A stretch of 50,572 nt of DNA from an uncultured Alphaproteobacteria bacterium (GCA_944389515.1 CALXMQ010000007.1:1-50572); one strand, 5' to 3'. Positions 34,083 to 43,728 are shown, numbered from the stretch's first letter. The notes: generated by a model not told the origin, from the sequence alone. Translations and numbers: made by a program.

Positions 34083-34760
34083 TCAATGCATTTCTGTCAG
34101 TTCTGTTGGAGATTTTCTGTCCCAACAAACATTTCTTTTTACAATATTTGCTGGATTTCCGGCTATAACCGTGTAATTATCTTTAAATTGCTTTGTGACC
34201 ACGGATTCTGCCCCAACAATGGTGTAGTCTGGTATATTTGCATTTTTTAACAGTCGAACCCCATGGCCAAGCCAACATTTATTCCCGATCATAACCTTCC
34301 CTGGACCGTTTAATAGTCGTTTTGTTTTCTTATCAAGAACTGCATGAAAATCTGTCGCGACAATACTGACATGCCAACCAATCATACAATCTTGTCCTAT
34401 GGTTACAGATGCATCTGTTTCACATAGTTCAATATAACCACCTGTAATAGTACTGCCATTACCCCATTTTAACTTTTGATTTTTTCCAAGACGGACAAAT
34501 ACAGATAAACGATTTATTTCTGGACTTGTTCCAAAAGAAAGATCCGCATTATCGGCTTCTATTATTATTTTTGACGATTTAAATATGGTTTCCGGCGTCA
34601 ATATTACAGTGTTATTTGAACCCTTGATTTCAATGTCTAAGCCCGAAATTTTTTTATATTTGGTCAAAACTATATCTTTATGATCGTTTTTTATTATAAT
34701 CCGATTGTTTTTACCAACAATTTTATATTTTTTGAAAAAAGTTCGCATAATGTTTTTCAT
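34083..34760 (-). CDS. Hexapeptide-repeat acyltransferase
   Basis: A 225-aa left-handed beta-helix protein of the LbH/WbbJ type. After about 115 the hexads and catalytic region are clear: VTIGQDCMIGWHVSI, DFHAV (catalytic His), IGNKCWLGHGVRLLKNANIPDYTIVG and AGNPANIVKR. It transfers an acetyl (or succinyl) group to a sugar of a surface glycan. It is last in the leftward five-gene run, 2 bp after the GT92 gene. Confidence 0.85.
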   Translation of the reverse strand: MKNIMRTFFKKYKIVGKNNRIIIKNDHKDIVLTKYKKISGLDIEIKGSNNTVILTPETIFKSSKIIIEADNADLSFGTSPEINRLSVFVRLGKNQKLKWGNGSTITGGYIELCETDASVTIGQDCMIGWHVSIVATDFHAVLDKKTKRLLNGPGKVMIGNKCWLGHGVRLLKNANIPDYTIVGAESVVTKQFKDNYTVIAGNPANIVKRNVCWDRKSPTELTEMH

Positions 34761-34762
34761 GT

Positions 34763-35602
34763 TTATCTCGCTATTTTAGTTTTATACCTGGTTTGTATTG
34801 CTTTATAGACCAATGGAATATACTTTTCCATCATTATATCATTTTTTATTTCATTATGGTTATATTCTGCATATGCTTGATTCCAACATTCTTCATCGTT
34901 CTTGAATCTTGGTGTTTTTGCACTAAGTGCATCGCCTTTTGTTTTTTTGATTAAAAATTCTTCACGAGATTTAAAAATATAATGATTTATATGGATGTTT
35001 TGGTACGTTCCGTTTTTGATTTTGGCATTTGATAAAGGAATTATTTTTTCGCCGATCGAATTAACTGCATCAAAACCAGTCATGGGGCACGGCAGATGTA
35101 AAGTTTTTATTTCTACCTTTCTGGGATTTATTATGCTTTTGCACATTTCCCTTTTTGTATCAAAAGGGTTATGAGAGGTAAAGCGCTCTATAACTAATCC
35201 CGGTTCTTTTTTCTGGATATTATTATCACCGTAAACCAACCATTGCAGAACGACAGCAGCATAATTTTCAAAAGAATACAAACTTTTTGCAACGTTTCCA
35301 GAATCTGGGAATATAAATTCATCTATATCTATAACCGCCAACCAAAAAGTTTCATTTTTGTGTTTTTCAACACAATCACGATATGCTGGCATCTGCATGG
35401 CTGTGCCAGGCCAATATGTGTATTCAACAATTCCTGAATCTATATATGGTTGTAATATTTGTTTTATATTATCTGTACTTTCGTTATCATACACATAAAA
35501 TTTTTCGAATCCAACAAGCAAATGGTATTCCAACCATTCTGGCATATATTCAGCCTCGTTTTTTATTATACATGTCGCAGATAAATAATTTTCATAATTC
35601 AT
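34763..35602 (-). CDS. GT92-family glycosyltransferase
   Basis: A 279-aa protein with the GT92 (DUF23-like) pattern: ATCIIKNEAEYMPEWLEYHL, FEKFYVYDNESTDN, WLAVIDIDEFIF (DxD metal motif) and the late His-rich INHYIFKSREEFLIKK. It likely transfers galactose or a related sugar. Its start overlaps the ABC-F stop by one base and the acyltransferase follows after 2 bp. Confidence 0.85.
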   Translation of the reverse strand: MNYENYLSATCIIKNEAEYMPEWLEYHLLVGFEKFYVYDNESTDNIKQILQPYIDSGIVEYTYWPGTAMQMPAYRDCVEKHKNETFWLAVIDIDEFIFPDSGNVAKSLYSFENYAAVVLQWLVYGDNNIQKKEPGLVIERFTSHNPFDTKREMCKSIINPRKVEIKTLHLPCPMTGFDAVNSIGEKIIPLSNAKIKNGTYQNIHINHYIFKSREEFLIKKTKGDALSAKTPRFKNDEECWNQAYAEYNHNEIKNDIMMEKYIPLVYKAIQTRYKTKIAR

Positions 35603-37026
35603 TATCTAAATTTTTGTTTTAATGTCCCATTTTGTATAAAATATCTGGTGGTTAAATTCAATCTATCTAAAAAACCACTTTCGTGTGATACTATTATAAA
35701 TGCACCCGCATAGGCATTTAGCACAGAAACAATATATTCCTTGGTTTCCAAATCAATATTATTTGTAACTTCATCTAATATCAAAAGCTTAGGGGGTCTA
35801 GCGGCAATTTGAGCCAATGACAATCTGGCCTTTTCTCCACCAGATAACGTTTTTACTTTTGCAAATACTTCTTCGTTTTTACGGAACAGAAAATCGTTTA
35901 AGTGTTTACGGATTGCCTTTGCGTCCATTGATGGGGCACACTCACGTATGACTTCCTCTACTGTATCGTCTGGATTTAAATTAGTGTAATGCTGTTCTAA
36001 ATATCCAATATCTGATGGCTTTGGCAAAACCCAATCGCCAGAAACATTTACTGATTTATTTTGCATAATTGCTTTTATAAAAGTTGTTTTGCCAGAAGCG
36101 TTATTGCCACTTATAGAAACTTTATCCATTGGTTCCATAGAAAAGAATACGTCAGATAAAACTATATGTGCACCATAAGAGCATTCACCAAAAGAGACCG
36201 ATACTAAATTAGTACCAGATTGAACATACGCATTATCAATATTGAATTTTAATTTATATTCTTCTGGCAAACGATTTTGTTGCAAAGAACTTTGTACATT
36301 TCCGAGACGTTCATTTAATTTGGCAATTTTTGCATCTGCTTTTGCTTGAGCATTGTCGGATTTTGCGTCAAACCCAAGTTTATCATTATCTTTGGCCTTC
36401 TTTTTACCAGCTTTGCCAGCTTTTTGAGATTCTTGTTGACGTTGTATCTTTAGTTTTTTCTTTTCTTTTTTCAAGTCGTTAAGCATTTTTTGTTGAGATG
36501 CTAATGCCAAACCATTTTCATACATATAGTCATTATAATCGCCAGAAAACACTGTTATCTTACCATCTTTGATGTGCCATAATTTATCAACAGTATTTGT
36601 TAGAACATCTAAATCATGACTAACAATTATCAAGGTTCCTTGGTAATTATCCAATTTGCGTAACAAAGAATATTTTACATTTTGATCCAAATGATTTGTG
36701 GGCTCGTCTAAAATCAATAAATCTGGCTGGCTAGCCAAAGCTTCCGTAAATGCTTTGTTGAATCTTTCGCCGCCGCTTAATTCACTATGTTCCAAGACTG
36801 TTTGAGGAACATACCCCACAGTCAAATCATCAATACCAGTAATTCTGCCTCCCGAAGGCTCCATTTGCCCTATTAACATTTTTACTAATGATGATTTGCC
36901 ACTGCCGTTACGACCAATAATTCCTATTCTGTCACCAGGTAATATTTGGGTGTTAAAATCTTCAAAACACACTTTGTGTGGGAAATCTAAAGATAAATTA
37001 GTAATAATTATGGGTTTATGTGACAT
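35602..37026 (-). CDS. ABC-F family ATPase
   Basis: A 474-aa protein with two ABC cassettes and no membrane domain. Walker A motifs are GRNGSGKSS and GNNASGKTT, signatures are LSGGERF and LSGGEKA, Walker B LILDEPTNHLD and LILDEVTNNID. Between them (about 170-260) lies the basic P-site-tRNA-interaction linker (LKKEKKKLKIQRQQ, KAGKAGKKKAK). ABC-F proteins act on the ribosome; some protect it from antibiotics. Place inside a sugar-gene operon is unusual and may indicate self-protection. The second cassette has VTNNID in place of PTNHLD. Confidence 0.9.
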   Translation of the reverse strand: MSHKPIIITNLSLDFPHKVCFEDFNTQILPGDRIGIIGRNGSGKSSLVKMLIGQMEPSGGRITGIDDLTVGYVPQTVLEHSELSGGERFNKAFTEALASQPDLLILDEPTNHLDQNVKYSLLRKLDNYQGTLIIVSHDLDVLTNTVDKLWHIKDGKITVFSGDYNDYMYENGLALASQQKMLNDLKKEKKKLKIQRQQESQKAGKAGKKKAKDNDKLGFDAKSDNAQAKADAKIAKLNERLGNVQSSLQQNRLPEEYKLKFNIDNAYVQSGTNLVSVSFGECSYGAHIVLSDVFFSMEPMDKVSISGNNASGKTTFIKAIMQNKSVNVSGDWVLPKPSDIGYLEQHYTNLNPDDTVEEVIRECAPSMDAKAIRKHLNDFLFRKNEEVFAKVKTLSGGEKARLSLAQIAARPPKLLILDEVTNNIDLETKEYIVSVLNAYAGAFIIVSHESGFLDRLNLTTRYFIQNGTLKQKFR

Positions 37027-37087
37027 ATTCGGCGCCTTTTACAAAAAATAGAACAAATATAGCCAAAGTCAATCATTTTTAGCGATT

Positions 37088-37918
37088 TTAATCAATTATA
37101 GGTTCGGCCGAAGGGAATAGCAACCTGCTTATATGGAAATGCCCACAGCTGTTTTGTTTGAATAATTCTTCAAGTTTTAATTTGTTGGATTCTAACTCGG
37201 TTAAATTTTGTTTAGATAATTTATGCGATATATGTAATACAGATATATCTTTATCTAAGATTATTGGACGGCCCAATTTCAAATAACACAGAAAGGCAAA
37301 AGCATCGTCTTCACAGCCATATCCTGGATATTCTGGGAACCCACCAACAGAGAGAAAATTCTTAGACGAAATGAAACCAAAGTTTCCAATAAAAGACCTG
37401 GTCAGCATTTTCAAAGAAGTGCTATTTTTGGCTCTGATGTTAAAATTTGGCTGCACACTTATCTTATCCAAATACGACCAATTTCTTGTATCTATGGCAT
37501 TTTTTATGTCTTTTTCATGCGATTTTACCCATTTTATATCTGGACTCCATAGCCTGGTTGCACCGTACCCATATTGCCCATTATCACAATATTGCGAAAC
37601 AATTTCTAATACATCGTCTTGTATTGGGATGGTATCGTCATCATTAAATATTATGTATTTCCCATTTGAGTGCCTGACGCCTAGATTTCTGGCTCCACCT
37701 ATACTTGTATTACATTTAACAATATGTACAGATTTTTTATCTGCACAAAAAGACTGTAGTCTTGCAGAATTATCGACATCAGACGAGTTATCAACAACAA
37801 TAATTTCAAAAGGTATGAGTTTTTGTTGCAGATATGCATTTATGACAAATTCTATGGAACCGGCTTTGTCTTTATAAGAATTATGAGTCACAATAATAAC
37901 AGATACTTTCTTTTCCAT
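37088..37918 (-). CDS. Glycosyltransferase family 2
   Basis: A 276-aa GT-A enzyme: VSVIIVTHNSY, EIIVVDNSSDVD, IGGARNLGVRHSNGKYIIFNDDDTI (metal-binding DDD), GNFGFISSKNFLSVGGFPEYPGYGCEDDAF. It adds one sugar in glycan assembly. Its start shares one base with the end of the upstream kinase gene, and the ABC-F gene follows after 61 bp. Confidence 0.9.
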   Translation of the reverse strand: MEKKVSVIIVTHNSYKDKAGSIEFVINAYLQQKLIPFEIIVVDNSSDVDNSARLQSFCADKKSVHIVKCNTSIGGARNLGVRHSNGKYIIFNDDDTIPIQDDVLEIVSQYCDNGQYGYGATRLWSPDIKWVKSHEKDIKNAIDTRNWSYLDKISVQPNFNIRAKNSTSLKMLTRSFIGNFGFISSKNFLSVGGFPEYPGYGCEDDAFAFLCYLKLGRPIILDKDISVLHISHKLSKQNLTELESNKLKLEELFKQNSCGHFHISRLLFPSAEPIID

Positions 37919-38946
37919 TACGCTAATAATTTTTTCAGTATAAGTGACATATTTGAATCTATTTCTTGAAACTTTTTCAAATCTCTTTTTAATAAGCCTT
38001 CATAAAAGGATTCTTTATATTCAATTAACGAATTTTCTAGTACTGATGATTGAACAAAACGTAAGAATGTTAATTTAAAAGCGTTTTCTAAATCTGTTTT
38101 AGAAACTTTTGCTACACTTTCACACGTTTTTAAGAAATCGTGTGCCTTGGATAATGATTTGTCTGATAAATCATTATTTAAAAAAGCAAACCAAACAAAG
38201 TTTACCATATCTTCCGCAGAATTTCCTCTGTGAGATAATTCAAAATCTAATATCGCCCTAACATCAGATTTAGAAAATAATATATTTTCATTATGAAAAT
38301 CACCATGAACAAAAGAATCAGAGTTTTTTATCCACGTTATCAAATCATCATTTTTTTTATATTTATTCAATATAGATGTTTTTAGTTCCAGAATATCCTT
38401 TACGAGCTCATAATAAGAGTCTGTCTTTTTTAACTTGCTTTTTACAGTATTAATTTTACTCTGACTAGATTTTATATTGAAGTATAAATCAAAACTGGTT
38501 TTCAAATTATTCTTTGGCTTTATATGCTCATAATGCCTTAAAACTTTTGCAACAGGTTCATAAAAATGCTCTTTTATGTCTTCACCGTGTAATACATCGC
38601 CTTTTATAAATTTGGATATAATAATTTTGTGCCGAACATCTTCTTTGATTGGTTTCGTAAAAAATTTACCACTTTTGTTGTTGAACAAGCGACTTACTTT
38701 TTCTATTTGTTTGACATATGCATTTGCATTGTTTCGTAAAAATTTTGCTACAAATTTATGATTGTCTTTTGTTTTTACAAGATAATTTTCAGCAGAAAAA
38801 CCACCAATTCGTTCGCTTGAAACGATTGTTGAACCCAGTATTTTTTCAATTTGGCGTTGAGCTTTTATATCCACAATAGAAATTCTAAGTAAAAAACGCC
38901 AGAAAATCAACAAATTATTTGACTTTATGAATATAGGTTTTACCAT
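37918..38946 (-). CDS. APH-type phosphotransferase
   Basis: A 342-aa kinase-fold protein. The N-lobe has IGGFSAENYLVKTKDNHKFVAKF, the catalytic motif is VHGDFHNENILF, and ILDFELSHRG gives the metal Asp. It may phosphorylate a sugar, an amino-sugar or an antibiotic. Start ATG 38946 (MVKPIFIK) is preferred; a TTG at 38967 would overlap the divergent gene. First of the leftward five-gene run; no ribosome-binding site is visible. Confidence 0.8.
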   Translation of the reverse strand: MVKPIFIKSNNLLIFWRFLLRISIVDIKAQRQIEKILGSTIVSSERIGGFSAENYLVKTKDNHKFVAKFLRNNANAYVKQIEKVSRLFNNKSGKFFTKPIKEDVRHKIIISKFIKGDVLHGEDIKEHFYEPVAKVLRHYEHIKPKNNLKTSFDLYFNIKSSQSKINTVKSKLKKTDSYYELVKDILELKTSILNKYKKNDDLITWIKNSDSFVHGDFHNENILFSKSDVRAILDFELSHRGNSAEDMVNFVWFAFLNNDLSDKSLSKAHDFLKTCESVAKVSKTDLENAFKLTFLRFVQSSVLENSLIEYKESFYEGLLKRDLKKFQEIDSNMSLILKKLLA

Positions 38947-38953
38947 TTTACGT

Positions 38954-39547
38954 ATGAATTGGCGCAATGTTTATTTGGACTGTGACGAGGTTTTATTACA
39001 AACCGCCCAGACTCATGCACTGTTTTTACAACAAGAATATAATATAATCGTTGATAAAAACACATATCCCAGTCATTGGGTATTTCCAGAAAAATCTGGA
39101 TTGGATTTTAATACATCTACAGAATTATTTACCCAAACGCATTATTTTATAGAAGTACCCGCAGCTCCTGGTGCTAAAACAGCAATTCAAAAATTAAAAA
39201 ATACCGGGGCTTCACTCTCTGTAATAAGTTCGATATCCACACATTTAGCTGTCAGAAATAACAGATTGCAAAATTTACAAAACGTGTTTGGCGATGTATT
39301 TGATGATATTATATTATTACCATTGGGTTGGGCAAATAAATTGCCCCAATATAAGAAATTGCCAAATGGTATAGTAATAGATGACAGCATTTTTAATATT
39401 CAAGACGCTATCAGTTGTGGACACGATGCTGTTTTTATAAGCCTGCCACAAAACAAAGAACATATTACAATTGCCCGGAATTTATCAATACCGACGGCAA
39501 ACACTTTACTAGAATGTGTAAATAACCACATGATTAAACAAAGGTAA
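38954..39547 (+). CDS. HAD-superfamily hydrolase
   Basis: A 197-aa phosphatase-like protein. Motif I is VYLDCDEVLL (nucleophile Asp near residue 8), motif II VISSIS, motif III region NKLPQYKK, motif IV IVIDDSIFNI. It probably dephosphorylates a sugar- or nucleotide-phosphate of the pathway. Start ATG 38954 puts motif I right at the N-terminus as usual; a start at 38927 would overlap the divergent kinase gene. The next gene starts 4 bp after the stop. Confidence 0.82.
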   Translation: MNWRNVYLDCDEVLLQTAQTHALFLQQEYNIIVDKNTYPSHWVFPEKSGLDFNTSTELFTQTHYFIEVPAAPGAKTAIQKLKNTGASLSVISSISTHLAVRNNRLQNLQNVFGDVFDDIILLPLGWANKLPQYKKLPNGIVIDDSIFNIQDAISCGHDAVFISLPQNKEHITIARNLSIPTANTLLECVNNHMIKQR

Positions 39548-39551
39548 TGTT

Positions 39552-40862
39552 GTGAACATAGTTGTAAAACCATCAAAATTAAAATCTGATAAAACGATAA
39601 AGGTTTTAGGCCATAAGCATTCTTTTGTTCAATTAGTTGCAGCCACAATAATTTTCAATACCAGATGTACTATACTCAACGTTCCCAAAACAGATGATAC
39701 GGATATATTGTGCAAACTAATAATTAAACTTGGTGGCAAGGCCGGTTTTAAAAACAATACAGTATATCTGGATACCCGGTCCATGAAATATAAACGAATT
39801 GATGCACAATTATGTAATAAAATTCATGGGGCTTTGTATTTTATTTTTGCTTTAGCAATAAGGTTTCATAGGTTTTATGTTGTTCCAACAGGTGGTTGCA
39901 ATATAAGCACCAAAGGCGAGCGCCCTTGCAATCATCTGATAGACATTTTGAATTCTTTCGGTGTCACGCATAAATCGAATAAAACAGAGTATTCATGGAA
40001 AACCTGTAAAAAAACGAAATTTGTTCAAAATATTAAACGGTTTTCAGACACTATGTTCTGTCTGACTGGTGAAAAGGTCAGTAGTGCAACAAAACTATGT
40101 ATATTGGCTGCCATTGGGACTAGACACACAAAGACTATAATAAAAAACTATTATTTCAGAACCGATGTTTACGATTTATTAAATTTTGCAAAATTATGTG
40201 GAATTGAAATAAAACAAATAAATAACAGACTGGTAATCGATACAGAAAATAAAAATATACCAGATAATATGGTTTATACTTTATCAGATTGTCAAAGTGA
40301 AGTAATGACTTTTATTACTTTGGCTATTGTAAATAATATAAAATTAACTATCCGTGTTACAAATTTAGATGTCTTACAAAATATATTATATCCAGAATTA
40401 AAAATATTACATGAAATGGGTGTAAATCTTGTCTTAAAAAATAATAAAATTATTGTTCCAAAGCAAAAACAGTTATCCGGTGCAAATATTAGAATAACAC
40501 ACAAAGGTATCCAAAGTGATCATCAACCGTTTATGGCATTACTATTATCGTTTGCAAATGATAAATCTGTTATCAAAGAAATGGTCTGGCGTTCACGTTT
40601 TGCTTACGTCCCCGAATTAAATAAATTGGGTTATTCTATTAAAAAGCATTCAAATAAAATTATTATAAGGCCATATAAACACAATATTTTACAAACCGAT
40701 ATAAATCTGAACGCGACAGACACCCGTGCTGCTGCGGTTTTGTGTATTGCTGCAATAAAATCTGGCACAACAGTTAAAATAACGAATATAGAAAATATAA
40801 CACGTGGATATGATGGTTTTATTAATAATCTGATAAAGTTGGGGGCAAAAGTATCCAAATGA
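39552..40862 (+). CDS. MurA-like enolpyruvyl transferase
   Basis: A 436-aa protein of the MurA/EPSP synthase fold. Visible counterparts of MurA catalytic residues: Lys22 in LGHKHSF (usual KNA), Cys116 in PTGGCNIS (MurA Cys115), Arg124 in GERP, the Asp of QSDHQP (MurA Asp305 region), Arg in WRSRFAYVPELNKLG, and TDTRAAAVLCIAAIKSGTTV with the later ITRGYDG. MurA Arg91 is His here. So it should move enolpyruvate from PEP to a nucleotide sugar, yet it stands in a glycan island, not with cell-wall genes, and no murB is near. Start is GTG with AAGG upstream. Its end overlaps the next start by 4 bp. Confidence 0.85.
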   Translation: MNIVVKPSKLKSDKTIKVLGHKHSFVQLVAATIIFNTRCTILNVPKTDDTDILCKLIIKLGGKAGFKNNTVYLDTRSMKYKRIDAQLCNKIHGALYFIFALAIRFHRFYVVPTGGCNISTKGERPCNHLIDILNSFGVTHKSNKTEYSWKTCKKTKFVQNIKRFSDTMFCLTGEKVSSATKLCILAAIGTRHTKTIIKNYYFRTDVYDLLNFAKLCGIEIKQINNRLVIDTENKNIPDNMVYTLSDCQSEVMTFITLAIVNNIKLTIRVTNLDVLQNILYPELKILHEMGVNLVLKNNKIIVPKQKQLSGANIRITHKGIQSDHQPFMALLLSFANDKSVIKEMVWRSRFAYVPELNKLGYSIKKHSNKIIIRPYKHNILQTDINLNATDTRAAAVLCIAAIKSGTTVKITNIENITRGYDGFINNLIKLGAKVSK

Positions 40863-42055
40863 AAATATTATCAATATTAAATATATCTAATAAAGATAAC
40901 CTCAACTGTGATTCTGGGTACATATTCCAGTGTATTTTATCAGAACAGTTCATAAAAATGGGACATAAATATGTTGTAGCTGGCTCAAATTGTCCAGAGT
41001 TCAAGAAAGCAAAGGAATTGAAAGGTAAAAAAGAATACATAAATCTGGGAACAAATAAATTTTCTTCACGTTTTGACTTTAATTCTGAAGAATTTGCCAA
41101 GTTGATAAAGAGAACTAAGCCAGATATAATTTTTAATACCCAGGCAGAATTGGCATCAGCAATTCGCAGTGTATTAGTATGGAATCAATTAAATATCCCA
41201 TTGGTCACATACTGCCATTATCCTGCATTATGGGCAAACAATGTTAAATCGGTTATACCAGAAATAGATCAAAGCCTTAATTCGGGTAATCTTGGCCAAC
41301 CAATTGTTTTTAATATATTGTCTGCATTACAGACGTCTGATTTGTTTATTATACAAAGCGAATTTGCTAAATCACTCATAGTTAAAGCGGCAAAATATTA
41401 CAAAGTTCCATATGATTCTAAAAAATTTATTGTGCTAGCCCCGCCAGCAGATCCGTTATTTCTAGATAAAAAGAACAGATATATCACAACATTAGCAAAC
41501 AGAGAAAATTATATATACAACCATCGTTTGTATAAAACTTACGGAACACAAGACTTTATTGATGTTTTTGCCAGATTACACAAACAATTTGGTATAAATT
41601 GCATTGTCCTTGACCCTATGCAAAAACGTAGTCTAAAGCGTGCATCACAAAATAACACCCCCGCAGATTTTGCAAAAATTATGTCAAAAACGCCAGGTAT
41701 AAGCATTGCACAAAATAATAAAACCAGAATTGAATATAAATCAATATTGAATTCTGGTTTTGCGTGTTTCGCACCTTTGCGCAAAGCATGTGTTTGGTCT
41801 ATGGCTTGTATGGATTGTATGGGGCTGGGCATACCAGTTGTTGCGCCAAACATGGCCGCTTTTCCAGAGTTTGTTCCGCAATCTTTATTGTATAACAACA
41901 AAAGACAATTAAATAAAATTATTTCTAAATTGCGAACGAATGATGATTTTGTAAAACAAATGTCAGAACAATGTCTTGTATCGGCACATAAATATGCCCC
42001 GGAAAAAACAGCTGAAAAACTATTCTGTGAATTTAATAAATTGGTCAACAAATAA
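40859..42055 (+). CDS. GT4/GT-B-like glycosyltransferase
   Basis: A 398-aa protein with a GT-B layout: N-terminal LSILNISNKDN and PDIIFNTQAELA, a central YCHYPALWANN, and a C-terminal nucleotide-sugar half with FACFAPLRKACVWSMACMDCMGLGIPVVAPNMAAFPEF (outline), where the family's E-x7-E is altered. It probably transfers a hexose in the pathway. It overlaps the upstream gene by ATGA and its stop shares one base with the asnB-type start. Confidence 0.78.
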   Translation: MKILSILNISNKDNLNCDSGYIFQCILSEQFIKMGHKYVVAGSNCPEFKKAKELKGKKEYINLGTNKFSSRFDFNSEEFAKLIKRTKPDIIFNTQAELASAIRSVLVWNQLNIPLVTYCHYPALWANNVKSVIPEIDQSLNSGNLGQPIVFNILSALQTSDLFIIQSEFAKSLIVKAAKYYKVPYDSKKFIVLAPPADPLFLDKKNRYITTLANRENYIYNHRLYKTYGTQDFIDVFARLHKQFGINCIVLDPMQKRSLKRASQNNTPADFAKIMSKTPGISIAQNNKTRIEYKSILNSGFACFAPLRKACVWSMACMDCMGLGIPVVAPNMAAFPEFVPQSLLYNNKRQLNKIISKLRTNDDFVKQMSEQCLVSAHKYAPEKTAEKLFCEFNKLVNK

Positions 42056-43728
42056 TGTGTGGAATTGCTGGAATTTTTGATATATCAAAACATGATAACA
42101 AGCGACTTGTAAAACGCATGTTACGTGCCATGACGCATCGTGGTCCCGATGGTAAGGCGTATAAACATCATCATTTTGTATCTTTGGGATTAACACGTTT
42201 ATCAATGAATTCTGTAAAAACACCGACACGTGTACACTCTAATCCCAAAAACGATATTTTATGTGTATTTAACGGTGAAATATATAATCATCTAGATTTA
42301 CGAAAAAATTTGGGATTAAACATCGTTTCAGACAAAAAGTATAATGATGCTGATATTATTATCCCGATGTATGAGAAATACGGCAAAAATTTTGTTAAAT
42401 ATCTTGATGGTATGTTTTCAATTGCTATTATGGATAAAGATAAGTTGTTATTGTTTTCTGATAAATTCGGGATAAAACCATTATATTATTCTTTTTTACC
42501 TGATGGCAAATTTGTTTTTAGTTCTGAATTAAGACCTATCTTAAAGATTTCAGGAAAACATGAGATTTCAAAGTCTGGTTTAGCAAGTTATTTGCAATAC
42601 AGATTTATCGCACATCCGTTAACTATATTTTCTGATATTTTCAAAATCGAACCTTGTCAGATATTAGAAATCAGTCAACATAGCATCAAAAAATCCAAGT
42701 ATAAAATAGATATTCAACCAACACAAAGTTTAAAACCATGGGTAAAAAACATCAACAATTATGACAGTACAGAAGTGAAAATAGGCACTTTTCTGAGTGG
42801 TGGTTTGGATTCCAGTATATTGAATATAATATTACGAGGTAAAAGGCATGCGTTCACAATAAAATATGATATAAATGAAAATATTGATGAAACAAAATTT
42901 GCAACATGTATCGCACAAAAACAAAATTTGATACACCATATTGTTTATGCACGAAAAAATATCATCAAAAATCTGTTTAGTAAAACCATTGTATCATTGG
43001 AAGAACCGTTGTATTCTACTGTCTCGATAAGTACGTATTTGTTGGCAAAATCAGCAAAAAAATATGTAAAAGGCATCATCAGCGGCGATGGCGCAGATGA
43101 AATGTTCATAGGATATAATTATATACGAATCGCTATGAATAATGCTGGGAAAGAATTACAAACATATAAAAAGCAAATAGCATGGCTATCACCAACAATT
43201 AAGCATAAAATATTTAACACTGATATACCAAATTTACGGTTAATAAAAAATTCCAAAGATCCTTTGGAATCCATAATGGCTTTTGAACGAGATTATAGAT
43301 TGCCAGATTATCATTTGTTCAGATTAGATAAAATGACAATGGCAAATTCAGTTGAAGGCCGCGTTCCTTTTTTATCCCAGGATATTATTAATTATTTGTC
43401 TGGTGTTCCTTTAAGAGAACTTTATACAAATCCCCCAAAACAGCGAATTTCTGAAACATTTAGTAATATATTACCATCAGATATAGTAAGTCGTAAAAAA
43501 CAACCTTTTACTGCACCTTGGATTGATTGGATTGACGGATGCTTATATAAAGATATAACACGCACATTTAAAAACAAATCTTTGTGCGATTTATTTGATG
43601 TTTCACAACAAGAATTATTAAATCTGATAAACAATCCATTAAAGAAATATTATGATTATGCGGCCATATGGGGGCTTTATGTTCTATTAAAATGGTCACA
43701 AATATATAAAAAATATATTGTCTTTTAA
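42055..43728 (+). CDS. asnB: AsnB-type glutamine amidotransferase
   Basis: A 557-aa asparagine synthetase-like enzyme. Cys2 nucleophile is exposed after Met removal (MCGIAGIFD); HRGPDG, FNGEIYNH and the glutaminase domain fill 1-210. The ATP pyrophosphatase motif SGGLDSS is at about 248-254, with GDGADEMFIGY later. In sugar clusters such proteins amidate uronic acids; free asparagine synthesis is the alternative. It is last of the four overlapping genes. The symbol reflects the family, not a proven asparagine role. Confidence 0.88.
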   Translation: MCGIAGIFDISKHDNKRLVKRMLRAMTHRGPDGKAYKHHHFVSLGLTRLSMNSVKTPTRVHSNPKNDILCVFNGEIYNHLDLRKNLGLNIVSDKKYNDADIIIPMYEKYGKNFVKYLDGMFSIAIMDKDKLLLFSDKFGIKPLYYSFLPDGKFVFSSELRPILKISGKHEISKSGLASYLQYRFIAHPLTIFSDIFKIEPCQILEISQHSIKKSKYKIDIQPTQSLKPWVKNINNYDSTEVKIGTFLSGGLDSSILNIILRGKRHAFTIKYDINENIDETKFATCIAQKQNLIHHIVYARKNIIKNLFSKTIVSLEEPLYSTVSISTYLLAKSAKKYVKGIISGDGADEMFIGYNYIRIAMNNAGKELQTYKKQIAWLSPTIKHKIFNTDIPNLRLIKNSKDPLESIMAFERDYRLPDYHLFRLDKMTMANSVEGRVPFLSQDIINYLSGVPLRELYTNPPKQRISETFSNILPSDIVSRKKQPFTAPWIDWIDGCLYKDITRTFKNKSLCDLFDVSQQELLNLINNPLKKYYDYAAIWGLYVLLKWSQIYKKYIVF

